A stretch of DNA of 15,628 nucleotides from an uncultured Clostridia bacterium. Lineage in GTDB: Bacteria; Bacillota; Clostridia; UBA1381. A model generated the notes under the pieces. That model did no database searches, was not told the DNA's origin, and worked only from the letters and a program-made list of their open reading frames with translations. The DNA is taken from the NCBI GenBank assembly GCA_934463455.1, contig CAKSJU010000047.1, positions 1 to 15,628 of the forward strand, read 5' to 3'. Both the position numbers and the translations under genes were made by a program. Positions 8,160-15,628 of this stretch are shown here, one piece after another (the first letter of the stretch is position 1; each line of letters starts with the position of its first letter).

Positions 8160-10985
8160 ATGATAAGAAATTTTGAAAATATTAATAAAATATCCGAAAA
8201 CAGATTGCCGCAAAGAGCATATTATATTCCGGAAAATGACGGAGCATACACCTCTTTAAACGGAGAGTGGGATTTTTATTGGTATGAAGACGGCAACCTT
8301 ACTGAAATACCCGAAAAGGGAAAAATACCGGTTCCGTCCTGCTGGCAGCTTCACGGATATGAAAAACCATACTATACCAATGTGGCATATCCGTTTCCTG
8401 TAGATTCTCCGTATCTTCCGGACGAAAATCCGATCGGAGTGTATGAGCGTGAATTTTTGATTGAAAAAAATGATCGTACATATATAGTATTTGAAGGTGT
8501 TTCGTCAAGACTTGAGCTTTATATAAATGAGAAATATGTCGGTATGTCACAGGGGAGTCATCTGCAGGCTGAATTTGACATAACTGAATTTATAGAAATT
8601 GGAAAAAACAAAATTACAGCTGTGGTATATAAGTGGTGCAGCGGCAGCTATTTGGAAGATCAGGATCAGTTCAGATATAACGGAATTTTCAGAGATGTAT
8701 ATATTCTGTCAAGGCCGGAGGGACATATAAAAGATATTAATATAACGACAAATGAAAATCGCATAATTATAAATTATGATGGTGATGCGCGAATTTCTCT
8801 TTATGATGCGGAAGGTATTATTGAAGCAAAACAAAGCCACGGAATTTGTGAATTTGAAGTAAAAAATCCAATTTTGTGGAACGCTGAAAAACCGTATTTG
8901 TACACCTTGGTATTTGAATATAAGGAAGAAATAATAAGCCAGAAAGTCGGTTTTGTATCGTATGCGACAGATGAAAAGGGACGTTTTTTGGTAAATGGTA
9001 CAGAGGTCAAGATAAAAGGTGTAAACCATCATGATACAAATCCGTATACCGGTTGGTATATGACAGATGAGGACATGAAAAAAGATTTACTGTTGATGAA
9101 AAGCCTGAACATTAATACTATTCGTACGTCCCATTATCCGCCTCATCCGAAGTTTTTGGAATTTTGCGATGAGCTCGGATTTTATGTGATGCTTGAAACC
9201 GACATTGAAATGCACGGTTTTTCGGTAAGATACGGAGCAATGAATTTTGATTCTGTCAACAACGATAAATGGATTAATAATAGACCCGAATGGAAGGAAT
9301 CTTTTTTAGAACGTGCCGGGAGAGCATATAACCGCGACAAAAATCATTGCAGTATTTTTGCATGGTCAATCGGCAATGAATGCGGCATCGGCGAACACCA
9401 GAAAAGCCTTATTAATTGGTTTAAAAAGACAGATTCAAAACGATTTGTACATAGTGAAGATGTGTTCAGAATGATTGATGAAAAGGATATGGATGCAGAA
9501 TATATTAAAGATGCCATGCCGACACTTTATTCAAGAATGTATCCGACTACTGAATTTTTGAAAGAATATGCATCGGACAATAGTAAAGTATTGCCTATGT
9601 TTATGTGTGAGTACAGCCACGCAATGGGGAACGGCCCCGGAGAAATGCGGGATTATTGGGATATTATAGAAAGCTGTCCTAAGATTATAGGCGGCTGCAT
9701 ATGGGAGTGGGCGGATCATACTGTAATTAAAGACGAAAAAGCATTATACGGAGGCGATTTCGGTGAGCTTACACATGATAGAAATTTTTGCGTAGACGGA
9801 CTTGTTTTTGCAGACAGAAGTTTTAAAGCAGGGACACTAAACGTAAAAGCCGTATATCAAAACATGGACTGCAAGCTTGACGGAGACAATCTGATTGTAA
9901 CAAATAAGTATGACTTTACTGATTTTAACGAATTCACCTTTATGTATGAAATTGAAAGAGACGGCAATATCGTATTAAAAAATGAGTTAATTTTGAATAT
10001 AAAACCCAAAGAATACAAAAGAATTAAGCTTAATTTACCGGAGCATGGATTTATAACAATAAATTGCCGGCTTATTAATAAAGATGGCTCGGAGGTTGCG
10101 GCAAAACAATTGATTTATTCGGATAAAGCCGAAGATATAAAGCTTTCGCAGCCTGCGGTGATAAATGTTTCCGATACAATATCTGTTTCGGGAGATAATT
10201 TTGATTATACAATCTCAAAACAAAAGGGAATTGTATCAGTAAAGAAAAATGGTGAAGAACAACTGGTATCCTTTCCTGAATTGACAGTGTGGCGTGCTCC
10301 GATTGACAATGATATAAATATCAAGAAAAAATGGGCATGGTACGACGCATATAACGGCGAAAATTATGACCGTATATTTAATAAGGTTCATGAATGCAGG
10401 ACAGAAAGCAATACTGTGATATTTGACGGAATATTATCGGGAATAGGCAGAGAGCCTTTCATGAAATATATACTGAAATATAGTTTTTTTGAAAAGGGAG
10501 AAATAAAAATATCGCTTAAGGCGAAAATAAGAGATAATGCGCTTTGGCTGCCGAGACTGGGATTTGAATTTAAAATGCCAAAAGAAAAGAATGAGTTTAA
10601 ATATTTCGGCAGAGGAGAAGCGGAAAATTACTGTGATATGAAAGAACATACAAAAATTTCATGGTTTGAAAGCTCTTCCGAAAAAGAATATGTTCCTTAT
10701 GTAATGCCGCAGGAGCACGGCAATCATACCGATACGAAGCATTTGATTATAAAAAACGGCATGGAATTTTTTACGGATAGTTATTTTGATTTCAATGTTT
10801 CGGAATACGACAGTCAAGCTCTTTATAAAGCGAATCATTCATATGAACTGAAAAAGAATGATTATATTACAGTAAGAATTGATTATAAAAACAGCGGACT
10901 TGGAACAAACGCATGCGGGCAGGAACTTTTGGATAAACATAAGTTATCGGATAAGGATATAAATTTTGAGTTTTATATAAGATAA
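8160..10985 (+). CDS. LacZ-type GH2 beta-galactosidase (cytoplasmic)
   Basis: 941 residues, slightly shorter than E. coli LacZ (1023), beginning NRLPQRAYYIP with no signal peptide, so it probably acts in the cytoplasm on imported oligosaccharides. Domain order is the family's: jelly-roll sugar-binding domain (~30-190, LNGEWDFYW, PVPSCWQLHGY), Ig-like domain (~190-275), TIM barrel (~275-575; IKGVNHHDTNP, TIRTSHYPP), second Ig-like domain, and the LacZ small-chain domain (~670-941; VWRAPIDNDINIKKKW). The acid/base is E407 (WSIGNE) and the nucleophile E484 (CEYSHAMGNGPGE). Both are intact, with GGCIWEWADH further on. Family knowledge predicts hydrolysis of terminal beta-D-galactosides; some GH2 relatives with this architecture accept other beta-glycosides. 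AAAGGG lies 7 bases before the ATG. Its position between exported hydrolases and the BNR/aldolase pair suggests it trims galactose during the same pathway. Confidence 0.93.
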   Translation: MIRNFENINKISENRLPQRAYYIPENDGAYTSLNGEWDFYWYEDGNLTEIPEKGKIPVPSCWQLHGYEKPYYTNVAYPFPVDSPYLPDENPIGVYEREFLIEKNDRTYIVFEGVSSRLELYINEKYVGMSQGSHLQAEFDITEFIEIGKNKITAVVYKWCSGSYLEDQDQFRYNGIFRDVYILSRPEGHIKDINITTNENRIIINYDGDARISLYDAEGIIEAKQSHGICEFEVKNPILWNAEKPYLYTLVFEYKEEIISQKVGFVSYATDEKGRFLVNGTEVKIKGVNHHDTNPYTGWYMTDEDMKKDLLLMKSLNINTIRTSHYPPHPKFLEFCDELGFYVMLETDIEMHGFSVRYGAMNFDSVNNDKWINNRPEWKESFLERAGRAYNRDKNHCSIFAWSIGNECGIGEHQKSLINWFKKTDSKRFVHSEDVFRMIDEKDMDAEYIKDAMPTLYSRMYPTTEFLKEYASDNSKVLPMFMCEYSHAMGNGPGEMRDYWDIIESCPKIIGGCIWEWADHTVIKDEKALYGGDFGELTHDRNFCVDGLVFADRSFKAGTLNVKAVYQNMDCKLDGDNLIVTNKYDFTDFNEFTFMYEIERDGNIVLKNELILNIKPKEYKRIKLNLPEHGFITINCRLINKDGSEVAAKQLIYSDKAEDIKLSQPAVINVSDTISVSGDNFDYTISKQKGIVSVKKNGEEQLVSFPELTVWRAPIDNDINIKKKWAWYDAYNGENYDRIFNKVHECRTESNTVIFDGILSGIGREPFMKYILKYSFFEKGEIKISLKAKIRDNALWLPRLGFEFKMPKEKNEFKYFGRGEAENYCDMKEHTKISWFESSSEKEYVPYVMPQEHGNHTDTKHLIIKNGMEFFTDSYFDFNVSEYDSQALYKANHSYELKKNDYITVRIDYKNSGLGTNACGQELLDKHKLSDKDINFEFYIR

Positions 10986-10990
10986 GGTGA
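10984..10990 (+). promoter_or_regulatory. Ribosome binding site deciding the start of the sialidase-like gene
   Basis: AAGGTGA, overlapping the stop of the GH2 gene, lies 5 bases before ATG 10996. This makes ATG 10996 the better start than the in-frame GTG at 10987, which lies inside the site itself. Confidence 0.75.
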
Positions 10991-10995
10991 TAAAT

Positions 10996-12132
10996 ATGAA
11001 AGTGAAAATAATTGAAGAAGCTAAAGTGATTTGTTCAAACAGAAACAGTATACATAACTACTTTGCATGGCCGACTGTTACAAAGCTTCAGGACGGTACG
11101 CTTGCAATGGTTGCATCGGGCTTTAGAATGAGACATATATGCCCGTTCGGTAAAGGGATAATTTGTTACAGCAGAGATGAGGGTACAACATGGTCGAGAC
11201 CTGAGATATTGATAGATACTCCGCTTGACGACCGTGATTGCGGAATACTTGCATATGGAGATAAAAATGTTATTGTTACTTCATTCAACAATACAATTGA
11301 AGTGCAGAGACATTGTGTTAAGGAACATGAAAAACTGAACTGGAGAAACTGGCAGACAGATAATCCCTATATAGATGCTTATCTTAATACAATAGAATCA
11401 CAAGGTCTTGAAGACGAATATATCGGGTCGACCTATGTACTCAGTAATGACGGTGGATATACGTTCGGAGACGTCAGACACTGTGATATTTCAACTCCAC
11501 ACGGACCTGCGGTATTAAATGACGGCAGAGTTATTTATATAGGGCGTACATGGAATAAGACACTTGCAAAATCGTGGCCGCCGATAAATGATGTAAGAGA
11601 CAGGCTTGAATGTCATATTATGAGTGAAAGCGGAGATTTTGAATTTGTATCCGCTATTGACGACATTTTTGCAGACGGTGAAAGAATGTTGTCATGTGAG
11701 CCGCATACAATTGTTTTGCCGAACGGAAAAATTCTTGTTCATATAAGGGTACAGAGTTATACCGGAGGAAATAATATGTGTATTTTCCAATGCGATTCAT
11801 GTGATGACGGAAAAACATTTACAAAACCGCGTCAAATTACGGAATTTAAAGAGGGCGGTCCGTCTCATATTTTAAGACGCTCGGACGGAACTCTGATTGC
11901 AGCTTACGGACATCGCTTTGATCCTTGCGGAATAAGAATTATGGTAAGCTGTGATGACGGTAAATCATGGGAAACGGGAATTAAGCTTTATAATACAATA
12001 AAATGTGATGACGATCTTGGCTATCCATCATCTGTTGAACTTTCCGACGGAAGTATATTAACGGTTTTTTATGCTCATAAGGATAATAAGTCTCCTTCTG
12101 AGATTATGCAGATAATCTGGAGATTGGAATAA
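10996..12132 (+). CDS. Sialidase-superfamily (BNR/Asp-box) beta-propeller hydrolase, cytoplasmic
   Basis: 378 residues from ATG 10996, with no signal peptide or membrane segment. Four Asp-boxes are visible: SRDEGTTW at 59-66, SNDGGYTF at 150-157, SCDDGKTF at 268-275 and SCDDGKSW at 318-325. Their spacing fits the six-bladed propeller of the sialidase superfamily. Conserved-looking stretches include FAWPTVTKLQDGTLAMVASG, TPLDDRDCGI (candidate acidic residues), GGPSHILRRSDGTL and DLGYPSSVELSDGS. I do not see the classical (F/Y)RIP motif of GH33, so sialidase activity is only a possibility; the superfamily also contains other exo-acting glycosidases and lyases. The gene is 23 bases upstream of the NanA-like aldolase, and that pairing is the main argument for a sialic acid or related keto-acid substrate. 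Being intracellular, it would act on imported oligosaccharides rather than on host surfaces. It is usual in length for this group of Clostridia proteins, as far as I recall. Confidence 0.8.
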   Translation: MKVKIIEEAKVICSNRNSIHNYFAWPTVTKLQDGTLAMVASGFRMRHICPFGKGIICYSRDEGTTWSRPEILIDTPLDDRDCGILAYGDKNVIVTSFNNTIEVQRHCVKEHEKLNWRNWQTDNPYIDAYLNTIESQGLEDEYIGSTYVLSNDGGYTFGDVRHCDISTPHGPAVLNDGRVIYIGRTWNKTLAKSWPPINDVRDRLECHIMSESGDFEFVSAIDDIFADGERMLSCEPHTIVLPNGKILVHIRVQSYTGGNNMCIFQCDSCDDGKTFTKPRQITEFKEGGPSHILRRSDGTLIAAYGHRFDPCGIRIMVSCDDGKSWETGIKLYNTIKCDDDLGYPSSVELSDGSILTVFYAHKDNKSPSEIMQIIWRLE

Positions 12133-12155
12133 TTAAGAAAGAGGGAATAAAAGCT

Positions 12156-13034
12156 ATGCTGAATAAAATAAAAGGAGTTATGCCGGCACTTGTCACGCCG
12201 CTTGATAACGGCAGCGTAAATACGGGGGCTTTAAAAAAGTTAATAGAATTTCTGTTAAAGCAGAATGCAAGCGGGTTTTATATCGGCGGAGCAACCGGAG
12301 AAGGCTTGCTGCTCTCATTGGATGAAAGAAAAAAACTGTGCGAAAAATCTATAGATTACATAGGCGGAGAATGTACAAAGATCGTACATATAACAGATAT
12401 GAATTACAAAAATACAATAGAACTTGCAAAGCATGCCGAGGCCTGCGGTGCGGACGCAATTTCGGCAATACCTCCGATATATTTTTCGTATGATGATGAA
12501 GACATATATAATTACTATAAAAATATTGCGGCAAGCGTAAATATTCCGGTTATGATTTACTATGCTTTGTCTGCCAACAGAGTTATGCCGACAAGACTTT
12601 TTAAAAGACTTTTTGAAATTGATAATATAACATCAGTGAAATGGACAAACTCGAATTATTATAAAGTGATAGAATTAAAAAGCGAATGCCCGAAAGCATC
12701 TGTAATTAACGGTCCGGATGAAATGCTTCTTTGCGGACTTGCAGCAGGTGCGGACGGCGGCATAGGTTCTACATACAATATAATGCTTCCGACGTATCAG
12801 AAAATATATGAGCTATATAAAAAAGGAGAAATGAAGAAAGCTCTCGCAGAGCAAACAAAAGCAGACAAAGTGATTTCGGTTATGTTGAATCATGTTGTTA
12901 TTCCGTCAGTCAAGCTTGTGCTGCGGGAGATGGGCATAGATGTAGGAGAGGCTGCAAGCCCTCAAAAACAATACTCAAAAGAGGAACAGGCTGCTATTAT
13001 AAAAGAACTAAAAGATGCGGGACTGGAAATATGA
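12156..13034 (+). CDS. nanA: N-acetylneuraminate lyase (DHDPS/NAL family aldolase)
   Basis: 292 residues, full length for the family, with GAGGG 10 bases before ATG 12156. It is a class I aldolase barrel. The Schiff-base lysine is K162 (TSVKWTN), the catalytic tyrosine Y135 (VMIYYAL), and the 2-keto-acid carboxylate loop is GGATGEG (44-50). Features typical of sialic acid lyases rather than dihydrodipicolinate synthases are T164 two residues after the lysine, D188-E189 (NGPDE) and GGIGSTYNIM with S205, which match E. coli NanA T167, D191-E192 and S208 by eye. The expected reaction is N-acetylneuraminate to N-acetylmannosamine plus pyruvate. One deviation is A46, where E. coli NanA has S47 at the carboxylate site. 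The alternative is a lyase for another 2-keto-3-deoxy sugar acid. No nanE or nanK homologue lies in the window. The stop overlaps the next gene's ATG by 4 bases (ATGA), suggesting translational coupling to the esterase. Confidence 0.82.
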   Translation: MLNKIKGVMPALVTPLDNGSVNTGALKKLIEFLLKQNASGFYIGGATGEGLLLSLDERKKLCEKSIDYIGGECTKIVHITDMNYKNTIELAKHAEACGADAISAIPPIYFSYDDEDIYNYYKNIAASVNIPVMIYYALSANRVMPTRLFKRLFEIDNITSVKWTNSNYYKVIELKSECPKASVINGPDEMLLCGLAAGADGGIGSTYNIMLPTYQKIYELYKKGEMKKALAEQTKADKVISVMLNHVVIPSVKLVLREMGIDVGEAASPQKQYSKEEQAAIIKELKDAGLEI

Positions 13035-14098
13035 ACATTAAAGATGTAGATAAAAATTTTAATATTGAAACAAAAATTAACGATAAAAATTTAAAATTTA
13101 TTTCTGCACTCGAGTCTCCGTTTGATTTATACGGCACTTGCGGTGATGGGTATTTGAGACTTCCGATAAAGGCAGCCGAAAAAGTGTCGGAGGGTGTGAA
13201 GTCACTGGCAGCAAATACCTCCGGTGTTCGTATACGTTTTAAAACAGATTCGGACTTTGTCGCCGTATCGGTAAAATATTCCGAGGTTTGCAGAATTGAA
13301 CATATGTCATTGGCAGGGACGGCAGGACTTGATATGTATATATATGAAGACGGAATGTATTCGTATAAAACACTGTTTCTGCCACCCATGAGTATGAAAA
13401 ACCAATTTGAACAAATTCAATATTTCGGCTCGAAAAAGATGCGCGATATTACAATTAATCTTCCTCTTTACAGCAGCATTGAACAAATTTTCATAGGTCT
13501 TGATAAAAATACGATACCGGAGCACGGCGAAAGTTATGAAAATAAAAACCCGATTGTATTCTATGGCTCATCAATAACACAGGGGGGCTGTGCGTCAAGA
13601 CCTGGAAACAGTTATCCTGCAATTATATCGAGAAAATTAAATCTTGATTTTTTGAATCTCGGCTTTTCGGGAAATGCAAAGGGCGAAGCTGCGATGGCAG
13701 AATATATCGCATCTCTTGATATGTCTTGTTTTGTCATGGATTATGATTTCAATGCTCCGGATGCGGAATTTTTAAAAAATACACACCGTTCGTTTTTTGA
13801 AATAATAAGAAAGAAAAACCCGACATTACCGATTATAATACTGTCAATGCCGTACAACAGTTGGATGACAAATGTAAAAGGACGAAAAGAAATAATTAAA
13901 AAGACATATGACAAGGCTGTTGAAGCAGGAGATGAAAATGTATATTTCATCGACGGGGAAAAAATATTTGATATTTTCGGCGGTGAAAGCGGAACGGTTG
14001 ACGGAACGCATCCGAATGACCTTGGATTTATGTGTATGGCTTACGAATTGGAAAAATATATTGTAAAAACGGAAAGACGGAAAAAAGATGAAAAATAA
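13031..14098 (+). CDS. SGNH/GDSL esterase with GxDLY-type N-terminal domain
   Basis: 355 residues with no signal peptide. An N-terminal jelly-roll (~1-165) carries SPFDLYGTCGDGYLRLP, resembling the GxDLY signature of the domain that precedes SGNH esterases. The catalytic domain (~170-350) shows block I GSSITQGG with nucleophile S181, block II GFSGNAKGE, block III-like YDFNAPDAE, and block V VDGTHPNDLG with D324 and H327. All four SGNH blocks are present, so it should be active, most probably as a carbohydrate O-acetylesterase. Removing acetyl groups from imported sugars, including O-acetylated sialic acid given its neighbour, is plausible but inferred. Its ATG overlaps the stop of the aldolase gene by 4 bases, which fits the two products working on the same molecule. 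The next gene starts within its last 11 bases. It has no strong ribosome binding site of its own, consistent with coupled translation. Confidence 0.88.
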   Translation: MNIKDVDKNFNIETKINDKNLKFISALESPFDLYGTCGDGYLRLPIKAAEKVSEGVKSLAANTSGVRIRFKTDSDFVAVSVKYSEVCRIEHMSLAGTAGLDMYIYEDGMYSYKTLFLPPMSMKNQFEQIQYFGSKKMRDITINLPLYSSIEQIFIGLDKNTIPEHGESYENKNPIVFYGSSITQGGCASRPGNSYPAIISRKLNLDFLNLGFSGNAKGEAAMAEYIASLDMSCFVMDYDFNAPDAEFLKNTHRSFFEIIRKKNPTLPIIILSMPYNSWMTNVKGRKEIIKKTYDKAVEAGDENVYFIDGEKIFDIFGGESGTVDGTHPNDLGFMCMAYELEKYIVKTERRKKDEK

Positions 14099-14759
14099 GT
14101 ATACATATTTTTTAATGGCAGCTTGCTTTGTTTTGATAACTTTTTTTGGAGTGAAGTATTCACAGGATTTTCTGCGGATATTACCGCTTTATATATCAAT
14201 TGTTGTAATGATTTTACAGCTTAAGGTAAATCGATACGCATTCTTGCTGGGAGGGCTTAACTCTGTACTTTATGCGGTGGTATATTTTTACTACAGATTG
14301 TACGGCAGTGCACTTTATGCAATTACAGTATCATTTTTGATGCAGATAGCGACATTTATAAATTGGGGAAGACATTCGTACAAAAAAACAGCAACTGTAT
14401 TCAAAACGATAGGAACAAAAAGATTTTTGATTTTTTCGGGGATTTTTGCGATTATATGGCTCATTTGCTATGCGATATTCAAAAATCTCGGCTCAAGCCA
14501 TACTATGCTCGATAACTCCGTAATGCTTTTGGGTATTGTCACGACAATTTTGACGATGCTATCGTATGTTGAATGGACATATATGCAAAATTTGGGATGT
14601 CTGATAAATGTAATCCTGTATGCGCGAATGACAAAAGAAACTCCCGAAATGGCTACATATCTTGTTTCGATGATTTATTCGCTGATATGCGCAAATATAA
14701 CATTAATCAATGTAAGAAAGATGTATAAAGAACAAAAAGCGGAAAGAATTTTTGAATAG
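14088..14759 (+). CDS. PnuC-like integral membrane transporter
   Basis: 223 residues, strongly hydrophobic, with about seven or eight membrane segments by eye (~7-22, 26-46, 50-68, 72-93, 112-131, 140-158, 163-177, 185-205). The pattern LNSVLYAVVYFYY...YGSALY...FINWGRHSYK, followed near the end by SYVEWTYMQNLGCLINVILY, resembles the PnuC family of vitamin-precursor facilitators (nicotinamide riboside and relatives), whose usual length is also ~200-250 residues. PnuC proteins share their fold with SWEET sugar facilitators. A cargo cannot be read from the sequence. It could move a vitamin, or, given its place inside a glycan operon with no other transporter in view, a sugar. Its start overlaps the esterase gene by 11 bases, with only a weak GGAAA-type site, so translation is probably coupled. 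Confidence is high for a membrane protein and moderate for PnuC. Confidence 0.68.
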   Translation: MKNKYTYFLMAACFVLITFFGVKYSQDFLRILPLYISIVVMILQLKVNRYAFLLGGLNSVLYAVVYFYYRLYGSALYAITVSFLMQIATFINWGRHSYKKTATVFKTIGTKRFLIFSGIFAIIWLICYAIFKNLGSSHTMLDNSVMLLGIVTTILTMLSYVEWTYMQNLGCLINVILYARMTKETPEMATYLVSMIYSLICANITLINVRKMYKEQKAERIFE

Positions 14760-14763
14760 GGAG
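14758..14763 (+). promoter_or_regulatory. Ribosome binding site for the last (partial) gene
   Basis: AGGGAG overlaps the stop codon of the membrane-protein gene and lies 5 bases before ATG 14769, fixing that start. Confidence 0.75.
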
Positions 14764-14768
14764 AAATT

Positions 14769-15628
14769 ATGAAATATTATTATATTGACAGAAAAATATC
14801 AATAAAAAAATTTGATGATTTAAAGTTTTTAAATAATTACGAATACGGTAAAAATTTCGGAATATCGTTTTCAAAACATGAGATATTTTGCCTGCAATTG
14901 GCATGCGTCAGCGTGAAAGATGAAGAACTTACGTCGGTTAGAGTATTCGGGAACGGAAAATTTACATGTATCAATACAGAGGGAATAGACTGCAAGGGTA
15001 AAAAATTCAAATTAACTCCCAAAATTTACAAGGGTGTTATTAAACCAATCTTTATAATGCTTGATTATACCGATACGGATTTAAAAAATGATAAAATCAC
15101 AATAGAAGTTTGTACAAATAATAATAATATTGATAAAATTATTATTGATATAAAATTAACAGATGAGTTTGTTGAAAATAATGGATTTAATGATATAAAA
15201 AAATTATCGCGGCTCATTTGGCTTAATTCGGACAAAGCAATAGACAATACCATTCCGAAGCCGTTCACACCGATAAAAAACGATGGACTTGTATTTGAAA
15301 TTTTAGGAAGAAGAATAACTTTCGGCGAAAATGCACTTCCTCAAAAAATTGAAAGTTTTTTTGATGAGGCTGTTAATTTATCCGAAGAAAAACAATGTGA
15401 CTTATTGCAGGAGCCGGTTTTATTTAATATAGATAATGTCGTGTTTAAAATCAAGAATACTTGTAATAATAAAAATTTTTCGGAAATTATATCTGAAGGT
15501 GTTTCGGAAAACTGTATTATTCGGATAAAAACAATATTGAAATATGACGGAAGTATGGAATTTGAGGCGACTGTAAAGTCAAAAAAAATGATAACATTTG
15601 AAAATGTTTCATTTTCGTATCGTCTGAC
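14769..15628 (+). CDS. N-terminal part of a large GH123/DUF6067-like hydrolase (3' truncated)
   Basis: The frame is open from ATG 14769 to the window edge (286 full codons). The visible part starts MKYYYIDRKISIKKF without a signal peptide and is beta-rich, with an early region (~1-130) like an accessory sandwich. The segment LSRLIWLNSDKAIDNTIPKPFTPI ... LEVF-type strands ... FEILGRRITFGENALPQKI (roughly residues 141-197) recalls, from memory, the domain preceding the barrel in GH123-related DUF6067 proteins, where an RLxWL...ND...PxPFTP pattern is frequent. Catalytic residues would lie beyond the window, so activity cannot be judged. If it is GH123-like, family knowledge suggests a beta-N-acetylgalactosaminidase or a related exo-glycosidase. 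The region is more AT-rich than the genes before it, with AAT/ATT runs near 15117-15146. It is 9 bases from the upstream gene and so belongs to the same operon. Confidence 0.6.
   Translation, partial: MKYYYIDRKISIKKFDDLKFLNNYEYGKNFGISFSKHEIFCLQLACVSVKDEELTSVRVFGNGKFTCINTEGIDCKGKKFKLTPKIYKGVIKPIFIMLDYTDTDLKNDKITIEVCTNNNNIDKIIIDIKLTDEFVENNGFNDIKKLSRLIWLNSDKAIDNTIPKPFTPIKNDGLVFEILGRRITFGENALPQKIESFFDEAVNLSEEKQCDLLQEPVLFNIDNVVFKIKNTCNNKNFSEIISEGVSENCIIRIKTILKYDGSMEFEATVKSKKMITFENVSFSYRL

Noticed and set aside
10987..10995. GTG at 10987 as start of the sialidase-like gene
   Set aside because: It overlaps the AAGGTGA site that serves ATG 10996; the ATG has correct spacing.
15117..15146. AAT/ATT inverted repeat, possible regulatory stem
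   Set aside because: It is low-complexity coding sequence for Asn and Ile runs within an open frame; pairing is only A-T and is expected by chance in such composition.
1..15628. CRISPR array, tRNA, rRNA, insertion sequence or phage genes
   Set aside because: I looked for direct repeats with spacers, tRNA-like cloverleafs, transposase or integrase motifs and terminal inverted repeats and found none; nearly every base is within the nine genes.

Overview
The window is AT-rich and entirely coding on the + strand. Its Arg and Ile codons are mostly AGA and ATA, its genes carry AGGAG-type ribosome binding sites, and its extracellular proteins are multi-modular, including one ending in a copper-amine-oxidase-N ('stalk') domain. 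Together these suggest an anaerobic Bacillota (Clostridia), plausibly a gut or rumen glycan degrader. This assignment is inference from style; there is no rRNA or other taxonomic marker in the window.

Layout. Nine consecutive genes lie head to tail with gaps of 9-65 bases or short overlaps, and there is no promoter or terminator I can defend, so the window looks like the interior of one long operon. The first part (1-8141) holds three exported proteins: the C-terminal end of a modular CBM/FN3 protein (1-805), a 1379-residue glycoside hydrolase with CBM9-like and stalk modules (826-4965), and a 1036-residue paralogue of it (5031-8141). The second part (8160-15628) holds proteins without signal peptides: a LacZ-type GH2 beta-galactosidase, a sialidase-superfamily BNR propeller, an N-acetylneuraminate-lyase-type aldolase, an SGNH esterase with a GxDLY N-terminal domain, a PnuC-like membrane protein, and the start of a large beta-rich protein resembling GH123/DUF6067-type hydrolases.

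How they may work together. The exported enzymes would bind and cut a polymer or host/plant glycan outside the cell. Oligosaccharides would then be imported and finished inside by the GH2 enzyme, the BNR hydrolase, the esterase and the GH123-like enzyme, with the aldolase cleaving a released 2-keto sugar acid. The best reading of the aldolase (NanA-like active-site residues and GGIGSTYNIM motif) points to sialic acid, making a sialylated, possibly O-acetylated, Gal/GalNAc glycan an attractive but unproven substrate. No classical sugar transporter and no regulator is present in the window.

The most interesting points are the intracellular sialidase-like/aldolase/esterase trio, the carbohydrate-binding module apparently inserted inside the catalytic barrel of the second exported hydrolase, the PnuC-like transporter in a sugar operon, and a strong hairpin between the two paralogous hydrolase genes.
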